64,000 nucleotides of DNA from Tomocerus qinae (Eukaryota; Arthropoda; Collembola; Entomobryomorpha; Tomoceridae), in the NCBI GenBank assembly GCA_020055645.1, contig CM034548.1, positions 29,934,201-29,998,200 of the forward strand, read 5' to 3'. Under the pieces are notes generated by a model, which was given only the letters and a program-made list of their open reading frames with translations, did not search any database and was not told the origin of the DNA. Below, piece by piece: positions 1-13,899 of this stretch. Made by a program: the position numbers and the translations under genes. Position 1 is the first letter of the stretch; the number at the start of each line of letters is the position of its first letter.

Positions 1-1655
1 TATCATTTGTAAGGGAAAATCAATACGTCTGTCATCACATGACTGATTACAAGTAATAAGTTGCAAGATGAAAAAAATGATTAGCACGAGGCGATGTTAG
101 ATTTCTGTTTTCCTCTCTAAAATGTTTAATGGTAATATTTAAGTCTGGAATAGTCATACGCCTGCCTTTGACCTTTAATATTCAGTCAAAGATTATTAAA
201 CATCTCCTATCTACCCTATTAAATTGGGTTTTCTGATCCAGAGCAATCAAAATGGCAGTTGAAAATATTCTACAGATGTTCTACTTAGATCTAAATTTCT
301 CATCGTATTGAGACGGAATAAAGATCGAAGATTCCCTTCCACCGAGTCTACTTTCTTTGAATATTTGAATATGAATCAAAAGAACATAAATTTTTCCCGT
401 TATACTTGGAAAATTAAGCCTCCTGATTTTTTCCAGAATGACAGTAATTTAGTTTTGACATAACGTATTTGATGTACAATTTTAGATTTCTCAGGCAGAT
501 GTACCTAAGCCTTAGCAAAGATCGTATGAGCATGTTACTTGTAATTGTAATATACATTTTATAGGGTAGAGTGAGTAGGTACGAAAATCTAGGGAGATCT
601 CATCGAAGCATTATTCTTCGTTAATTCAATATGGAAATGGTGTCGTATTCTATTCACTCCTGATACTCATCTCACCTCTAATACTCCCATATTATACCCC
701 AAGTCAGCATATGAGACGTAATATATGAAACCTTAACTCAACAGCTCCAGATTATTTGTGACACAATTTGAATGAAAATCTAATCGGATCCTGGAGGTTG
801 GGCGCGGGTGTTCCATTTTCCATTACTTGACGATTTATTCATGGTTTCGGCATAGACACAAAGACAAAGTTCCAGCTTTCTTGTACCGTTGGCTCTAGCT
901 GTGATTTTTAGCGAGGAAAAATTGAAAAGAATCTACACAAGGTTTTAGATATGCCTCTCTGTGTAAACACTGGTATTTATATCCAGTCAACCATAGGTGC
1001 CACGTTATTCTTGAGATGGGAAGTGAGAAACACTGGCGAATCATGCATAAAAGTATTATCTGTGTGGGTTGAGGCAAAGCGTCGTCTTAAATGCACACTA
1101 TAAGTAAGAAAATGTAAATTCCTAACTTTAGCTCAGATATTTATTGTATTCTAGTAGCTACTAAGCTGGTAACAATCGGAAGAAATGCATGAAGGTATAA
1201 AAGGTGTGCATATCAATACATCCAGCTCATCGTACCTACACAAAATCTATTTTTATACCCTTGAAAAAGATTTATGCTTCGTGTGACATTTTGCAATGGT
1301 ATAATACTAGCTACAGCATTCAGACTGCACCAATTTAAAATAATGGTCTAGTGGTAATTGTATTAATACACCAAAGTAAATTTATTTATTACACCGTGTG
1401 ATATACTGATAATTGCACTAAAACTTTCATGCATTGTCTCTCGCCAATGCAAAATAACATACACGTAAATGTAATAGTTGTAGACTAAGTAGTTGTTTCA
1501 ATATGCAGATGATTGTGCTGTCTGTAAAGCACAAAACTATCTGAGTAAGTACATTATGGTAGTTTTATGATGCAAAAAAGCAAGTTATGAACGTAAAGAA
1601 AAGAAAATGAAATGATTTTGTTTGTCATTTATTTTTGTTGTTGGTGACTGGGCAG
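1..1655 (+). other. sff: BRSK intron (partial), no exon recognised
   Basis: AT-rich sequence upstream of the first visible BRSK exon. I found no stretch with kinase-, UBA- or linker-like coding on the + strand. The next upstream exon is therefore probably outside the window. Confidence 0.55.
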
Positions 1656-1822
1656 CCTCCAACGAAGAAGTTCACCTGACGCCTGAGAGCTCACCTGAAT
1701 TGACGAAACGTTCATGGTTTGGAAGTCTCATGGGCTCGGAACGAGACGAAGCGTACACAATTCTCGTCCGAGGAAAACCATTAGCTACTGTTAAGGCTGA
1801 TCTTATACACGCTTTTTTGTCG
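1656..1822 (+). CDS. sff: BRSK exon: linker and first strand of the KA1-like domain
   Basis: The acceptor is ...ctgggcag|cc. The exon starts with two bases that complete a split codon and ends in phase 0 at a strong GTAAGC donor (1823). It encodes the conserved TPESSPEL and SWFGSL motifs and the beginning of the KA1 fold up to 'HAFLS'. The vertebrate exon boundary also falls close to this motif. Confidence 0.87.
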
Positions 1823-4800
1823 GTAAGCTTATTCCTTTCCTAATAGCGTATCTGTATAGTGTCACTCCACTTTCTCTCTAGGTACTTTCTCCTCCACACT
1901 GGCTAATACATAATGAGACTTGACTTAGTCTCTGAGCTGTGCACTCTACTCACCACAAAATTACTCTATAGTAGAATTATCTGTGGTCTCTATGTACACG
2001 GAAACACTACTACATCACTCTTCTACTGTTTAGTGTATTATAGTGTTGACTCTCACCGTAGTAAATATGTACAAGGCTACTTACACTATCTGTAAACTAC
2101 ACTCAAGCTCATTCATTGTCATTACTTGTTCCTACGTAGCTGACTTTCTCTCCGTCCCTTGCTTCCTCTCTTCTTGTATAAATAACAAGGAGGGCATTAT
2201 CCGTAGGAAACAAGACGCCAGAGAAAATCAAGCCGTACCAATTCAACTAACACTTAAAATAAGTGACGAGATGAGCTAACAATAACCTACAGCTAAACAA
2301 ACACATAGCACAGTTAACCACTGAACTGCTTACCTTATAATGTAAAGTACATACTATAACTATACTAAATATTATGATATGTTTAGTTTGGCTACAACTT
2401 ACAACTGATAAACTGCTAACTTACCCATCTAGTCCGGGTATAAATTATTTACATTAACTTTAAGCTCAGGGCTCTTCGATCAAAGCCTTAATCTTTTCAT
2501 TGTGACTGTGAATGGATGGAGCCGAAGAGAAAGCAAGCTAGACTTGTCCTGGCCAAGTGAACAGACAATGCAAGGACGCACGCTCTTAAATATTATTGTT
2601 AGCTCACTTCACAGCCTAAAGCGCACACTTATTTGCTAAGGACGGAAATGTCCCCGAACATCACCTACATAACGAAGCAAGTAGTACTTGACTTGTAAAT
2701 TTATTGGCACTATAAGTTTTAGTTACGAATGAATGTCTTCTAGGTATGTACTTGTAATTTCATACCCTACCTCTAAATTTACAGTTACAAACTATCTCAC
2801 TAATAGTAGTTCATTCGGGGGTGCACTTAATATCGGAGACTACAGACAGAACCTCCCGGAAAGCAACAGTACTACTAATAACTACTTATTTCATTTACTT
2901 ACCTTACAACAAAAGCCAATGGCTCTCATTCCAAGTCACAGATATTCACTATTTTAATTATGACTAATATTTCACTGATTAAAAGATTTCCCAACTGTGA
3001 ACTACATAACTTTTACTCACATGCAAACTTACCTCCATCCTAATTTATTATACAAGTCTGCCGTATTTGTTCAATATTCCATCACACTCTGATGAGAATA
3101 AGTTCCAGGAAGCTAAGATGCCATTATATAGGTATATAATAGATACCCCGGTTGCTTATTTGTATTTATAGCCGATCTAACGTGTATTTCATTGAAAGAC
3201 ACTACTTATTCAATATTATCTCTCGCTGGTCTGCGCTTTCCGTGCTTGCGTCACTACCTTCTAATGACATTCATAATGAGAACAACTAGGTCTTTTCCTC
3301 TGAATGTCACTGCTTGAGATAAATATCCAATGGCTCGATATACACTTAATATTTATTGCCCAGTAGGCATTATGATTTTAGCAACTGGTTATGAAAGGCG
3401 AAATTCAATTTGCATTCAGGCTCACCAACCTAATTATTAGACTACTTCTTTGGTATTTATCACTCCACTGCTCAGTAGTATATTATACTCATCTAAGATA
3501 TACACCTACTATATTACAATATCTTAACATTCTTCGAGGAGATGTTTATCATTACAGTTTTAATATACCTTCGGTGATTATTGATAAAATTGTTTGAAAA
3601 AAGTCAATATTAAGAGTATTTACATGAGAAAATAATGAGGACATTGCTTTTTTTAAAATGGAGGGGTTTAATATGATGTTGGATGGCCATGGGTATTGCA
3701 GATAGCAGAACTGAGTCATAGCGTTGCGAGCCCGATGTCATTCAAAGTTGAGTACAAGAGAGGCTCATCCGGTCCAGCTATGTTTCAGCGTCAAGTCCGT
3801 TTCCAAGTGGATATCTCGCCCGTCCCGAAACCACCAGGTCACCCTGCAACTTCCGAGCGGGAGTTCCTCTACGCCATAACCTTCATCTTGTTGTCTGGAA
3901 ATATCCGAAGATTCCGTCGGATATGTGAACACATTCAGTCACAGGTTTGCAGCCGACGGCCACCGCCCCCTTCGCCGCGAGCGGCTAGAAAATTCGGCAA
4001 CTCGGAACAACTGAGTGAAAGCTCTTCTTGTGGCTCTGACACCTCTGACCGACTTTCTCCATTTTCTAACGCCACATTTAGACAAGTAAGCCCCAATTTC
4101 CTATCTGGTTTCGTTTGTGTTCACCAATAACAACATTATTTTCTTGTATCAAGTAACATTGCATTGGTACCCATTCTTTCTCACTTAACAAAAGAATGCG
4201 CATGTATTTCAAAAATGGAATCCAGCAGGCTAACAATATTGTTAGTGCGATCACTTCACTTATTCAGTACTTAAGGTAGGTAGATGTTTAACATGAGACC
4301 AATATGTATCTATATTTAATGTAGTAATTGGTAATACTTAATTATGCGGATTGGTCTTTGAAATATGAACTAGGGCCTCCGTCATTTGCAGAACGACATA
4401 GCACAAGTATACGTCATGAGAAAATTTTAATGGGAAACTTGCACGCATTTTCATCCCAAAAATAAATGAGCAGAGTTAGTACTAAAAATAATTTACTCCT
4501 GCATTAAATATTTATAATAGCCTGTCTAGTGTAACAAGCTTGAAGCAGGTAGATTTGTTTGCAAATGCAATACAGCTCGAGGTAATTAATTAGTACATCG
4601 ACGTAAGTATTAATTCTAGGCGAGTTAAAAACAAGGCCGAGCCAGATTTTTGACTGTGTATATGTGCCACTTATATTCTAATTGCTAAAGCGCGGCAGCA
4701 TAATAGCAAATGGTGACAAAGTGGGTCGACTCAGAATAGACGATGGAAACAAAAATGCAAATTAGATAAATTTTCAAAGGAAAAGCTTAATTTCTTCACT

Positions 4801-7800
4801 GTAGCTTTTACAGCTAATATATTTGACTACGCATATAATATGCTGTATAAAAGTAGACTGTTGGATATTGAATTAATCCAATTTAAGCCTTTATAAATAT
4901 TTGATTTAGTAAAAGTAACATTCTTTTAACACAAATAATGGATAGGCATATGCACCAGCTAAGATGAGATTCAATCAAGAAATTCTAATGCTATTAGCAC
5001 TCAAGTAAAAATATCCAAGAGTAGAAAATTCATGCAAAACATTTATCTAAATGCTTAGCTTTCAATTACGAAGTGTGAAAGTTCACGTTTTACATTTAAA
5101 AGCAAAAATGTATGTAGGAACATGAGTCAAAATTGTATTCGGGATAACAGAAGGAATAAAGTTCGGGCATTCAATATTCAGAGCTGTTATATAGAGCAAT
5201 TCAATATAAAGCGAGATAAATAATAAAATATAAATAATGAAGCTATGGGGACAGATATAGAGCAATGTAAGTAATTTCACAAATTGTACATTATTCACAC
5301 ACTGTCTGCTTGCATGTGTTGAAGTCAGAAATCCATTCAAGAAAGTAGTTTGGTTTGCCAACGCGGTTTAAAAGGCTAGATAAGAAAGGAAAAAGCAGGA
5401 CAAGGTAATCGAGTTCATGGAGGACATTTGGAGAATTGCAGAAAGTAAGTATTGTGTTCTTATTTAAACCATTTGTATGCACTACATCTGTGCATGTTCA
5501 ATAACTGATAGGAAGGAGTAGGGAATTGTAGTTAAACGGCCCTACTCACAACCAATTAGCCTATAAAAGTCTTGCAAATTCAGCACCGCCACTATCTTAT
5601 TTTAGATTACACTACATAAGAACGAGTATAACAATAATGTCGGTAGCTAGGAAAATGTGTCCAAATGTCACGTAATGCTTTCTCCAGGTGTCCCATTTCA
5701 TATTTTACAATTCATGTAACACAATAGAAAGTTTGTTGGCTGGAGCAAACAAAAATAGGGATTAAATATCTTACACAAAATACCGACATCCTACACTAAT
5801 AATATAAAGCATAAATATGTCATATTATTTCTAAGCTGTGTTTTTCAAAGGAATTCTCTCATTTCAAGTTGCTTTCTCAAGGTGTCTAAATAAAGTCGGT
5901 CCTCTTTGTAATATAGATCTTCATTTTCCATAGCAGATAGGTATGCATTGTAAGTGGAACTATATATATATACGTTCATGTCTATTTTTTGCATAAAGAC
6001 ACCTAATCCTTAAATTCGTATCAAAAGATCCTTTGTTACAGGTCGTGGAAATTATGTGTATGGCTTATAAGGTAACATGCGTTGAGGAAAATTGCAAAAT
6101 ACTTGGGTTTTGATATTACAAGTTATTCTATGTTAGGTATACCTGACCTGACCTAGCTAAGCACTTAAGTAAAGTTTCTCTCATGACAAAATGCGTAGGA
6201 TCTAATAATATTTCTGGTAGTAAGGAAATGTGTCGGTGGTGTAGGTATTTGGCTTTGTGTAGTCGAGACTCGGAGTAAATCCCACCAATTCAGTTACCTA
6301 CATCATATTTTGAGTAGTCGGGTTGTGAATGGAAGTGTAACGAGAGCAAAGGAGTGTCTCGCTAAGCTGCAGTGAGCTGATGTTATGTGAGTGATGGGAG
6401 TCGACTCTATAATGTGCCTGGAAGAATGGGCTTCTTCGTAATGTGATAATGTCCCTCGCTCCGTTTCTCCAGCGAACGTAGTGCATTCATGTCGTGTGGA
6501 GACAGAAAAGAGACGAGACAGAGCGGCATTAGGACTGCGTAGCAGAGGGTGCGACTTTATGGAATTTGAATAAAGCCAGCTAGCTTTAATGCCTTAAAAT
6601 TTCTATTCAGGGTCCTCGTAAATTTTCTACTTTTCCCTCGTCCTAGTCTCCATTTTTCCTACTAAGTGAGCTGCTCTGAAATCTTGGTCATAAAAACAAG
6701 TAGACTAAACATAAAAATATTGTAGTGGTAAAATGAACAGTACATTTGAGGATCTTCCATATATTTTCTCTATTCTTATTTCATTGTAAATAGTATAATT
6801 TTGACCCGGGGCAGGCCTCGCTCTTATCTCCATCTCTATACATACTAACTACATAGTTGAAAGTGATCGCATGGCTTGACTTTAGTACTTGTTGTCATTT
6901 TCAGTCGTGATATTATACTATTTATATGACAACACAACGTATTATACACTACAGCACATTTTTGATGCTCCCACTGCATTGTCTAACGTGTGGAATCTAT
7001 GCATGGCATGCATACTATACACAGCTTTATGGGCAACATGTGCTGGCAGATATTAAACAATTTATATCTCATGATATGGTGATCTAAAATTTATATACGC
7101 GTATAACCCGCATTTAATTCCTCGATTCTCTTCCAGCAGTGTAGAATTGTAGATGGGGTGCACCATTTTATTTATTTTGAAGCGACGAATTTAAGCATAG
7201 GAAAGGTAATAGAAAAGCTATGAATTGGTATGAAATGGCCTGCACTCGTGCAGTGGAATCTAAAGTAGTAAAAAATAGTGCATTTAATTCAAGAAATTGC
7301 AAACTGCTGGAGAACTCAATAGAAAAGGATTTGAATGGGATGAAAAGACAGAGAGCTACTATTATGTACAATCTAAAAAAAGAGTTCTATTGGAGACTGC
7401 AAAATAATGGCAGGAAAAGTACGGAAATTTAATTGGCTACCAGCTCAGTGCACATTTAGGCGATTATATTTAGCATCAAAAGATGGTTAGTGACACCGAT
7501 GAATAGGAAGGCAAGTTTAGAATCATTTTATGCAAGTTGTCTTTTCTTCTAAAGTTTATCTAATCAAAAGTGAAAAGGTGGACGCAGAGAGTTGGTTAGT
7601 TACTGTTGGCAAAAAGCAGGGCAGCATAGATTTTCTAAAGGAGTTGAGTGGGTGAAAGGAGAAAGGAAATAGAGGAAGAAAAGGGAAGATAATAGAAGGT
7701 CATCGAGTGTAAAAGAGAATTGAGGCAAAGTCAACTCTCAGGGCTTAGATATAATGTGTGTTCGCAGTGACGATATCTCCGTAATTTGGTTAACTTGCGC

Positions 7801-10800
7801 TTATTAGATAGATACAAGATTAAATAGGAAATGTAGGTACGGATTAGCGTATCACGGGATAATAATACTTGTATACTTAACCTACGCTCTGATGTTCTTC
7901 CACACAAACACGACTCTCTATCATACACGCTAAACTAACTAAGTAAACTGCTGTAGGGACGATACCATGGCAAGTGGACTGAAATGAAATACAATGTGAA
8001 TTGCTTATCTTACGACTTTGTGTTTCTTGTACTTACGCAAATATTACACTCCTATATAACTGTAATATGATATTTATATAATACTACATGGAAGGATTTT
8101 GTCCTTCCTGCTATGTATTGTGTTTGTGCCGTAAATACATAATGTGTGCTGTGCCATGTGTATGTCTCATCGCTATTTCTATATGTAGTTCATGTTTGTA
8201 GTGGTTTCTTCCTTCGTCTGAATACAGAATTCTACTTCCACTCTCTCCCACTTTGCATATACCTAGTAATTTAGGAGAATGCCGAAGAAAGACTATAGAC
8301 AAACAGGTTTCGTGGCTTTTGCATTTGACTGGCTCATTGGATTCCATGTAATTCAATGTAGTGCAATGCATGCAAATTAATTCTATTCTCAATTCAACTT
8401 CATTTCGCTCCCCTCCACTTTCATCTTCAGTCACTCACGCTTTCACATTCTTATAATCCTCCTGCTAAAGGCAGACACTCCCGTCGGAGATACTTTCTCA
8501 ATCTCTAACCTCCAGTATTGTCGCAGCGTTGCAATATGCCATTTACCCACGAAATTCTTTTAACCTTTCTAACTCCTACTAATAGCTTTTAGGTAAATTA
8601 TATCTAAATACTAGTAATTATTACATTACCTTTTCATCTCTTTTCCTCTTCTTTGTTTTTGGACATTAGCCACTTTCCCTACAAACAACTTTAATTTGAT
8701 GCTCTATAAAATGTATATCTTTTCAATCCCATCAACATACTACTAACTTTGGTCGAGGTCACATTTTTCACTTATTTTATGCAGCATGTAAAACAGAAGT
8801 AGGACAAACTAATGGAAATGCTCTAAACTTTTCAGTCATTAAAACATAAATTGTTTCACTGACATTATGAAGGCAACATGTTCAAAGTGAACGTTTGTTT
8901 TGCTCCTGAAATGTTCCAAATCTGTACAATATTCGTAGAAATTTGAAGGTGAACTATGTCAGTGTTGTCATATAGTTCAAATTGATTGGACTTTCTCCAC
9001 TCACTTTTAGATCAAAAGGCTGAGATTTACCACTGGTTCAATTTTCTCATGACAAAATTGCAATTGGTTTCATTGTTTGATGCTCAATATGTGGTGAAAT
9101 AGGTATATTTGTGGTACATGTGGTTTGATCCTGCTATTTGAGCATTTGGTTATACAACATATTAATTCACTTCACTCTACTAAACAAATGGGTTTAGATT
9201 CCTACATGCATAAATAACTGATTTCAATTATAAACTTTAGCAATCCATTATGGAATATAATTTTTGCGTAATAATATCTATAGATGCAAAACGCTCCAAT
9301 TTCCACAAGTTTATGTCAATCTAATAATTGAATTACCTTAGAATGATTTTCGCCTAAGGACTTCACCTGGATACCTCCTGCTGTCAAATGAAATTGAATT
9401 GAAATGCGCATAAAAGTTAAAGTCGCAAATAATGTATAATATTGTATCTTCTATCCATATCAAAACCCAAATCGTAGTTTATATACATATATGTATAAGG
9501 CAACAAGCTAAATTTTCCAAATTGGTTTCTTCTGGAGCGGAAATATTTTTTTGTATTTGCTACTATAAATTACTACCCACTGAAGTTCATTTCATGCTAC
9601 ATAATTTCCTTGTGTATTCACAGAGAGATATATTATGTGTTCTATCTTAGTAAAGGACCATATGCAAAATAGGTATCTACAGATTATAGTCTCGCTGCAT
9701 CTTTTATGAATTACACCCGTAACAACATCATATTATGCTACTTAATTTAGGTTAGTGATTTACCAACTGCCTAGATTTCCAAGGTTAAGTAGGTTCGTTT
9801 ACTTATTGTCATCTTCATTCAGTTGGTTAGTTTCAGCACGGAGTAGTCTATCGTTGTCTTTACATTTTCAGAGTATAAGTGTAGATACGTAAATGGGTGA
9901 CAAAACTTTTCGTAATTCAATTAAAGAAATTCCTGCAAGCGGAATTAAATTTTCTCAAACTTGATAATTATTTCATATTAGGAAATGTGTTAAATGTTAG
10001 TAGTTTCTCAGTAGAACTTCCCAGTAATTATCATGCTGGTAATTTCAAAGGAGAATTTAAAATTAGATCTAGAAAGTAAACTTTATTGGAATACCAGCAG
10101 TTTATAATAAGACAAACATGAACTAGTATTGTTGCGATCACGTATTTTCTACCAAAACTGCTATCAAGCTAATATTGTTTTCATCAGGATTTTAAATTCA
10201 AACTTCTGCTTTGAACATTTTCCCAATTTTAAGAAATTAGTTATTATTTATCGCTTGCTAGTAGTAAAATTTAAAACAAAAACCTTTTATTTGGTACCAA
10301 AAGAAGTGATCTGTCTTTACGTGGCTATAGCTTTCGTTGTTTAGATCTTCATGAAAAAATTGTTTTTGTCTATTCTTCAATGCAGAGCGGCTATAAATGT
10401 CGACAGAATACGAGAAAGCTATTTACAGATGTGTAGGTATTTTATTTGCACATTTCAAGAGAATTAGCTAAGTGCTTAATAAATGAAAATGTACATACAC
10501 AAGCATTTCAACCTCGTTTACTAATGGGCGAACTAGCAAATCGATAAGCTTACTCAAAATAGAGGGTTGCCTGGATGAGACTCTTTGCTTTACAATTAGT
10601 AAACACAGGGAAGGTTTATTTGATTGATATTATTTTTATTACTTTTACTACTTAAACCAACACTATTTGAAAGCAAGGAATTTTACATTAAGTAAACACA
10701 TATTTGTGTTTACTGGTATTTTCTGCTCTACTTCTGGAAATAATTACAAGCAAATTCATGCTTTGGCTTGGAAGAAGAATGGTCATCCAGGCAATCCTCC

Positions 10801-13800
10801 ACTGTACTCTAACGAAGCCAAAGTAATGGAAAGCTTTTGAGAGTGCTAAAGTGTAACATAAAATAGTATCACTCAATAAATCTACATTAGTTAGCCGAGT
10901 AAATAGTCAACAACTAGCTTGTTTATGTTACGTACTAGTCCTGAAATCAGTTTCTGTGTTATTTACAACCTGAAATCCAATCCGACTAGTAAAATATATG
11001 TATTTACATTTTATTGATGGAACTTCCTTGCCAATCTAAATTAGAAATAAAATACACGAGACTGTCAACCTTTCTCCACATTGTAAGCCAATACAGTTCG
11101 TAAAGAGTAGATAATAGTACTTTACCTGTGACGATGGGAAATACTTTCCCTCAAGAACTTTCTCCCATGTTTAAAATGTAGATCATTTCATCGTTTCAAT
11201 TTACAATAGTTCATGATATCTCACAAGAAAAACTTGAAATAACACGAACCGTTGGGATTGAATTACAGGTTTTCTTTTGTCCATCGCAATTCTCCAACTT
11301 GGATTTCATTTAATTAAAAATACCAAACAAAGTCAGTTTACTAACCATTGCAACATTTATTCTTTTATTTTATAAATATTTACAGTTTGGATAAAGAATT
11401 TTTCGTTTCCCTAAAAGTGGTCTTAAAACTAGAATAGAACCCAATTTGGAAGTAATTTGGGTGTTCTATTACTATTAGTATTAAGCACTTGATTGCATAC
11501 TTAATTCATTTCTAGTAAGTATAGCTATTACCGTTTCGAGTGTGTTTTCAAAATAGATGATGAGAAATTCTTTGTCTAATCAAATGTCTACACCGATATA
11601 AGTATGTATTGGAAAAAATTAAAATTCTGAGGCGTAGAGGACGGAAACATCAAAATCTCTTAAGGAAAGCAGAAAGAATCTTTGTAAGAGGAGAAAGTGG
11701 TGGAGTAAATATATAATGGAGAATTTGACCCCAAGATATTCGTCTACAGACTCTCAATTCAATTCCACTGAATGTGTACTGGAAACTGGAGGAACTCATG
11801 ATCCGGTACAAGTAGCCATTCCGTTCGAATGTTCGATCCTAAATTTTACGTGGACACTCTATCAGGATTGCGAGAGTAGTACGTATAATATTATGTTACT
11901 CCAAAAGTCTTTAGGCTTAGTCTCAAATAGTCTGTGTTTGCGAATTCTTTCTGTCGTATTATAAGGGCAATCGATAGTATTATGTATGTATCTGTTAGTT
12001 TTACTTATGTGGTGTAGTATTGTGAGGGAAGGTAGGCATTTATGAATGCTTTGTGTGTAGGCCTTCTCTGGCATTAAGTGACGTTGATGGAGTTTAATGT
12101 AATTCGAAACTGGTTGCTAGCAGTGTATTTTCCTACACGGCAAGGTAGGTCAGATCAGATGCCATAAAAAGCTAGTACCTGCATAATATGTACGTACATA
12201 TTAGTGTGAGGAATAGATTATCTGCTTATTATTGTAATGCATACTACTTCTGCTTCATAATTGAACTACGCTTTCCTGTATCTATAGGCTCCAATACTTT
12301 TCTAGGCGACCTAGTCAATGAATAGCAAATGAATTCCAGAGTACTACAGTTCAAGTGATTTTATAGAGTGATCTAACAGTAGTATGATAATATTGCCTAT
12401 ACCATAACTTCAGAGGTGCTACTAATGGCAGATACATTTAGGGATATATTCATTTATAGCAGATAAGTATGTACATACTATTCTACATTTACTGCTGGGC
12501 CTACTTTTTCCGGGAAAAAAGAAAGTTCCTAAGCTTAGTTTTCCCTGATGTGGCTATAAGGTGGATCTTTGAGGAAATACCGTAGTAAATCAGTTAGCTT
12601 AAGCTTGGCTGCACGATAGGACATTCAGACTTTCGACGCTATTGCCTTACCTTACCTACTACACTTTTTTATTTTACCTTCACATTCCATTAGGTTGTCT
12701 TTTCAGGTTGCTTTTTTGATCCATTGCCTCGCATCCCATTATTTGGTCATCTAGAACGACATGACCACCATGAAAAGCCGAAGGGTCACATAAATCAAAG
12801 AAAATATCCTTAGTACTTAGGTAGACAATCCTTTACGAACATAAGTAGCCAGAACTACTATCTAATGTGCTATCTCTACCTATTCATGGGGCTATGCATA
12901 TATTTACTTATCTGCAGATGCTACCGATATTTAACTTAAGTTTACTCAGCATAATGTGGGTGAGTATTCATAGAATTCATAGCTCTCTGACTTGTAATGG
13001 GCTTCTTCGATAAGTATATTATAGTGCGTTGTCTGCAAAATGCCCGAATTATGGACGCCTGCTAGTATTCAGAAAACTCTCGCTCGCCACTAATAAAGTT
13101 AAGGTGTTGTCTTTTGTAAAATAGGATTACAAAACACTGAAGTAAGCATACATGAATTTTAAAAATAATAACAGCATAATATTGATTTGCATGACCTACA
13201 TGTCAAATTCAGTTTGCCTCTGAATTGTAATACCACATCGAAAAGTTTACAATTTCACCGTCGTTTGCGCAGTTAATGTAATGTAATTCAATTATGGTCG
13301 TGATTCGCGTCGAAATTTAATAACTATTTCTTGTGGCCATGAATTTGCAAAATATATTTAAATGGACGATTATGCATGAAATTGTAGTAAATAGTCCAAT
13401 GATTGATTTCCTCTAATTGAAATATGTTTTGATGCTTGTTTAGGCGGAATCGGATAAAGAAAGTGATTTTAATGAAGTAAAACTGCAACAGAAAGACATA
13501 CGTGGCAGTGTAAGTGAAAATTCGTCCACGTCTCTATTGCTATCTGAAATGAACAGTCCAAAGCCAATTCACCATGCCCATCCGCACTCTCAGCAGCAAT
13601 CGACGCCGCAACCAACTACTCCTCAATCCCAGCAGCCGACCTACCAACAGCAGCGAGTAAATAGTATTGGAAGTAAACAGCAAAACGGAAACAGTAGCAA
13701 AAATGCCAAAGATCTCACGATTACCATAGGTATGAATAATAGTACTAGTAGTAATAACAAACCGACGACAAATGGAACGACGACGACATCGACAAACTCT

Positions 13801-13899
13801 TCCAATTCCACGACAAGTAGCTCTAACAATTTAACAAATAATTCCGCCATTTCTGCATCTCCGCCGCCAATACCGACGAAGAAAGAACAAATTGTTTGA
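1656..13899 (+). CDS. sff: BRSK/SAD-type serine/threonine kinase, C-terminal part (3 exons)
   Basis: The visible exons are 1656-1822, 3702-4085 and 13444-13899 (stop TGA 13897-13899). All junctions are GT-AG and in frame. The encoded piece is the C-terminal end of a BR serine/threonine kinase (SAD kinase; Drosophila sugar-free frosting), an AMPK-related kinase controlling neuronal polarity and presynaptic vesicle clustering. Recognition rests on the linker 'LTPESSPELTKRSWFGSL', followed by 'KPLATVKADLIHAFLS' and then 'FKVEYKR...FQVDIS...ITFILLSGNIRRFRRI'. These form the KA1-like regulatory domain found at the end of human BRSK1/2. After the domain come a Pro/Ser-rich stretch and a Gln/Thr/Asn/Ser-rich tail ending 'PPPIPTKKEQIV'. 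The kinase and UBA domains lie upstream of the window. The 9.4 kb last intron is unusually long. The family assignment is firm. The exact 5' edge of the first exon is inferred from the acceptor ending at 1655. Confidence 0.9.
3702..4085 (+). CDS. sff: BRSK exon: core of the KA1-like domain
   Basis: The acceptor ends ttgcag at 3701 and the donor is GTAAGC at 4086, with phase 0 at both edges. The first 80 or so residues complete the KA1-like fold (SHSV...SFKVEYKR...VRFQVDIS...FILLSG...RRFRRI). The rest is a basic and proline-rich run (RRPPPPSPRAARK) followed by a Ser/Thr-rich acidic patch. The same region is variable between BRSK proteins. Confidence 0.88.
4086..13443 (+). other. sff: Long last intron of BRSK
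   Basis: A 9.36 kb intron bounded by GTAAGC and gtttag. It contains only short chance reading frames on both strands, the longest a 107-codon antisense frame at 8111-8434 with no recognisable domain. It also has short AT microsatellite-like runs near 5955-5970. I see no transposon termini in it. Confidence 0.6.
13444..13899 (+). CDS. sff: BRSK last coding exon: low-complexity tail
   Basis: The acceptor is gtttag ending at 13443, and reading is in frame from the previous exon. The sequence starts 'AESDKESDFNEVKLQQKDIRGS'-like acidic and basic stretches. It then becomes rich in His/Pro/Gln and finally in Asn/Thr/Ser homopolymer-like runs before TGA. No domain is visible. Such tails are common and fast-evolving in insect BRSK orthologues. 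Its assignment rests on frame continuity and on the absence of a competing gene. Confidence 0.8.
   Translation, partial: AESDKESDFNEVKLQQKDIRGSVSENSSTSLLLSEMNSPKPIHHAHPHSQQQSTPQPTTPQSQQPTYQQQRVNSIGSKQQNGNSSKNAKDLTITIGMNNSTSSNNKPTTNGTTTTSTNSSNSTTSSSNNLTNNSAISASPPPIPTKKEQIV

Noticed and set aside
2043-2279. + frame between BRSK exons
   Set aside because: Lies in the intron between two well-joined exons. Starts in low-complexity sequence and has no similarity to BRSK.
7220-7432. 70-codon + frame in the BRSK intron, lysine-rich and somewhat protein-like
   Set aside because: It has no acceptor/donor fitting the BRSK phase and no family match. It cannot be supported as an alternative exon.
8111-8434. 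107-codon minus-strand frame inside the BRSK intron
   Set aside because: No recognisable domain, no splice context, and it is in a slightly GC-richer intron stretch. Best explained as chance.
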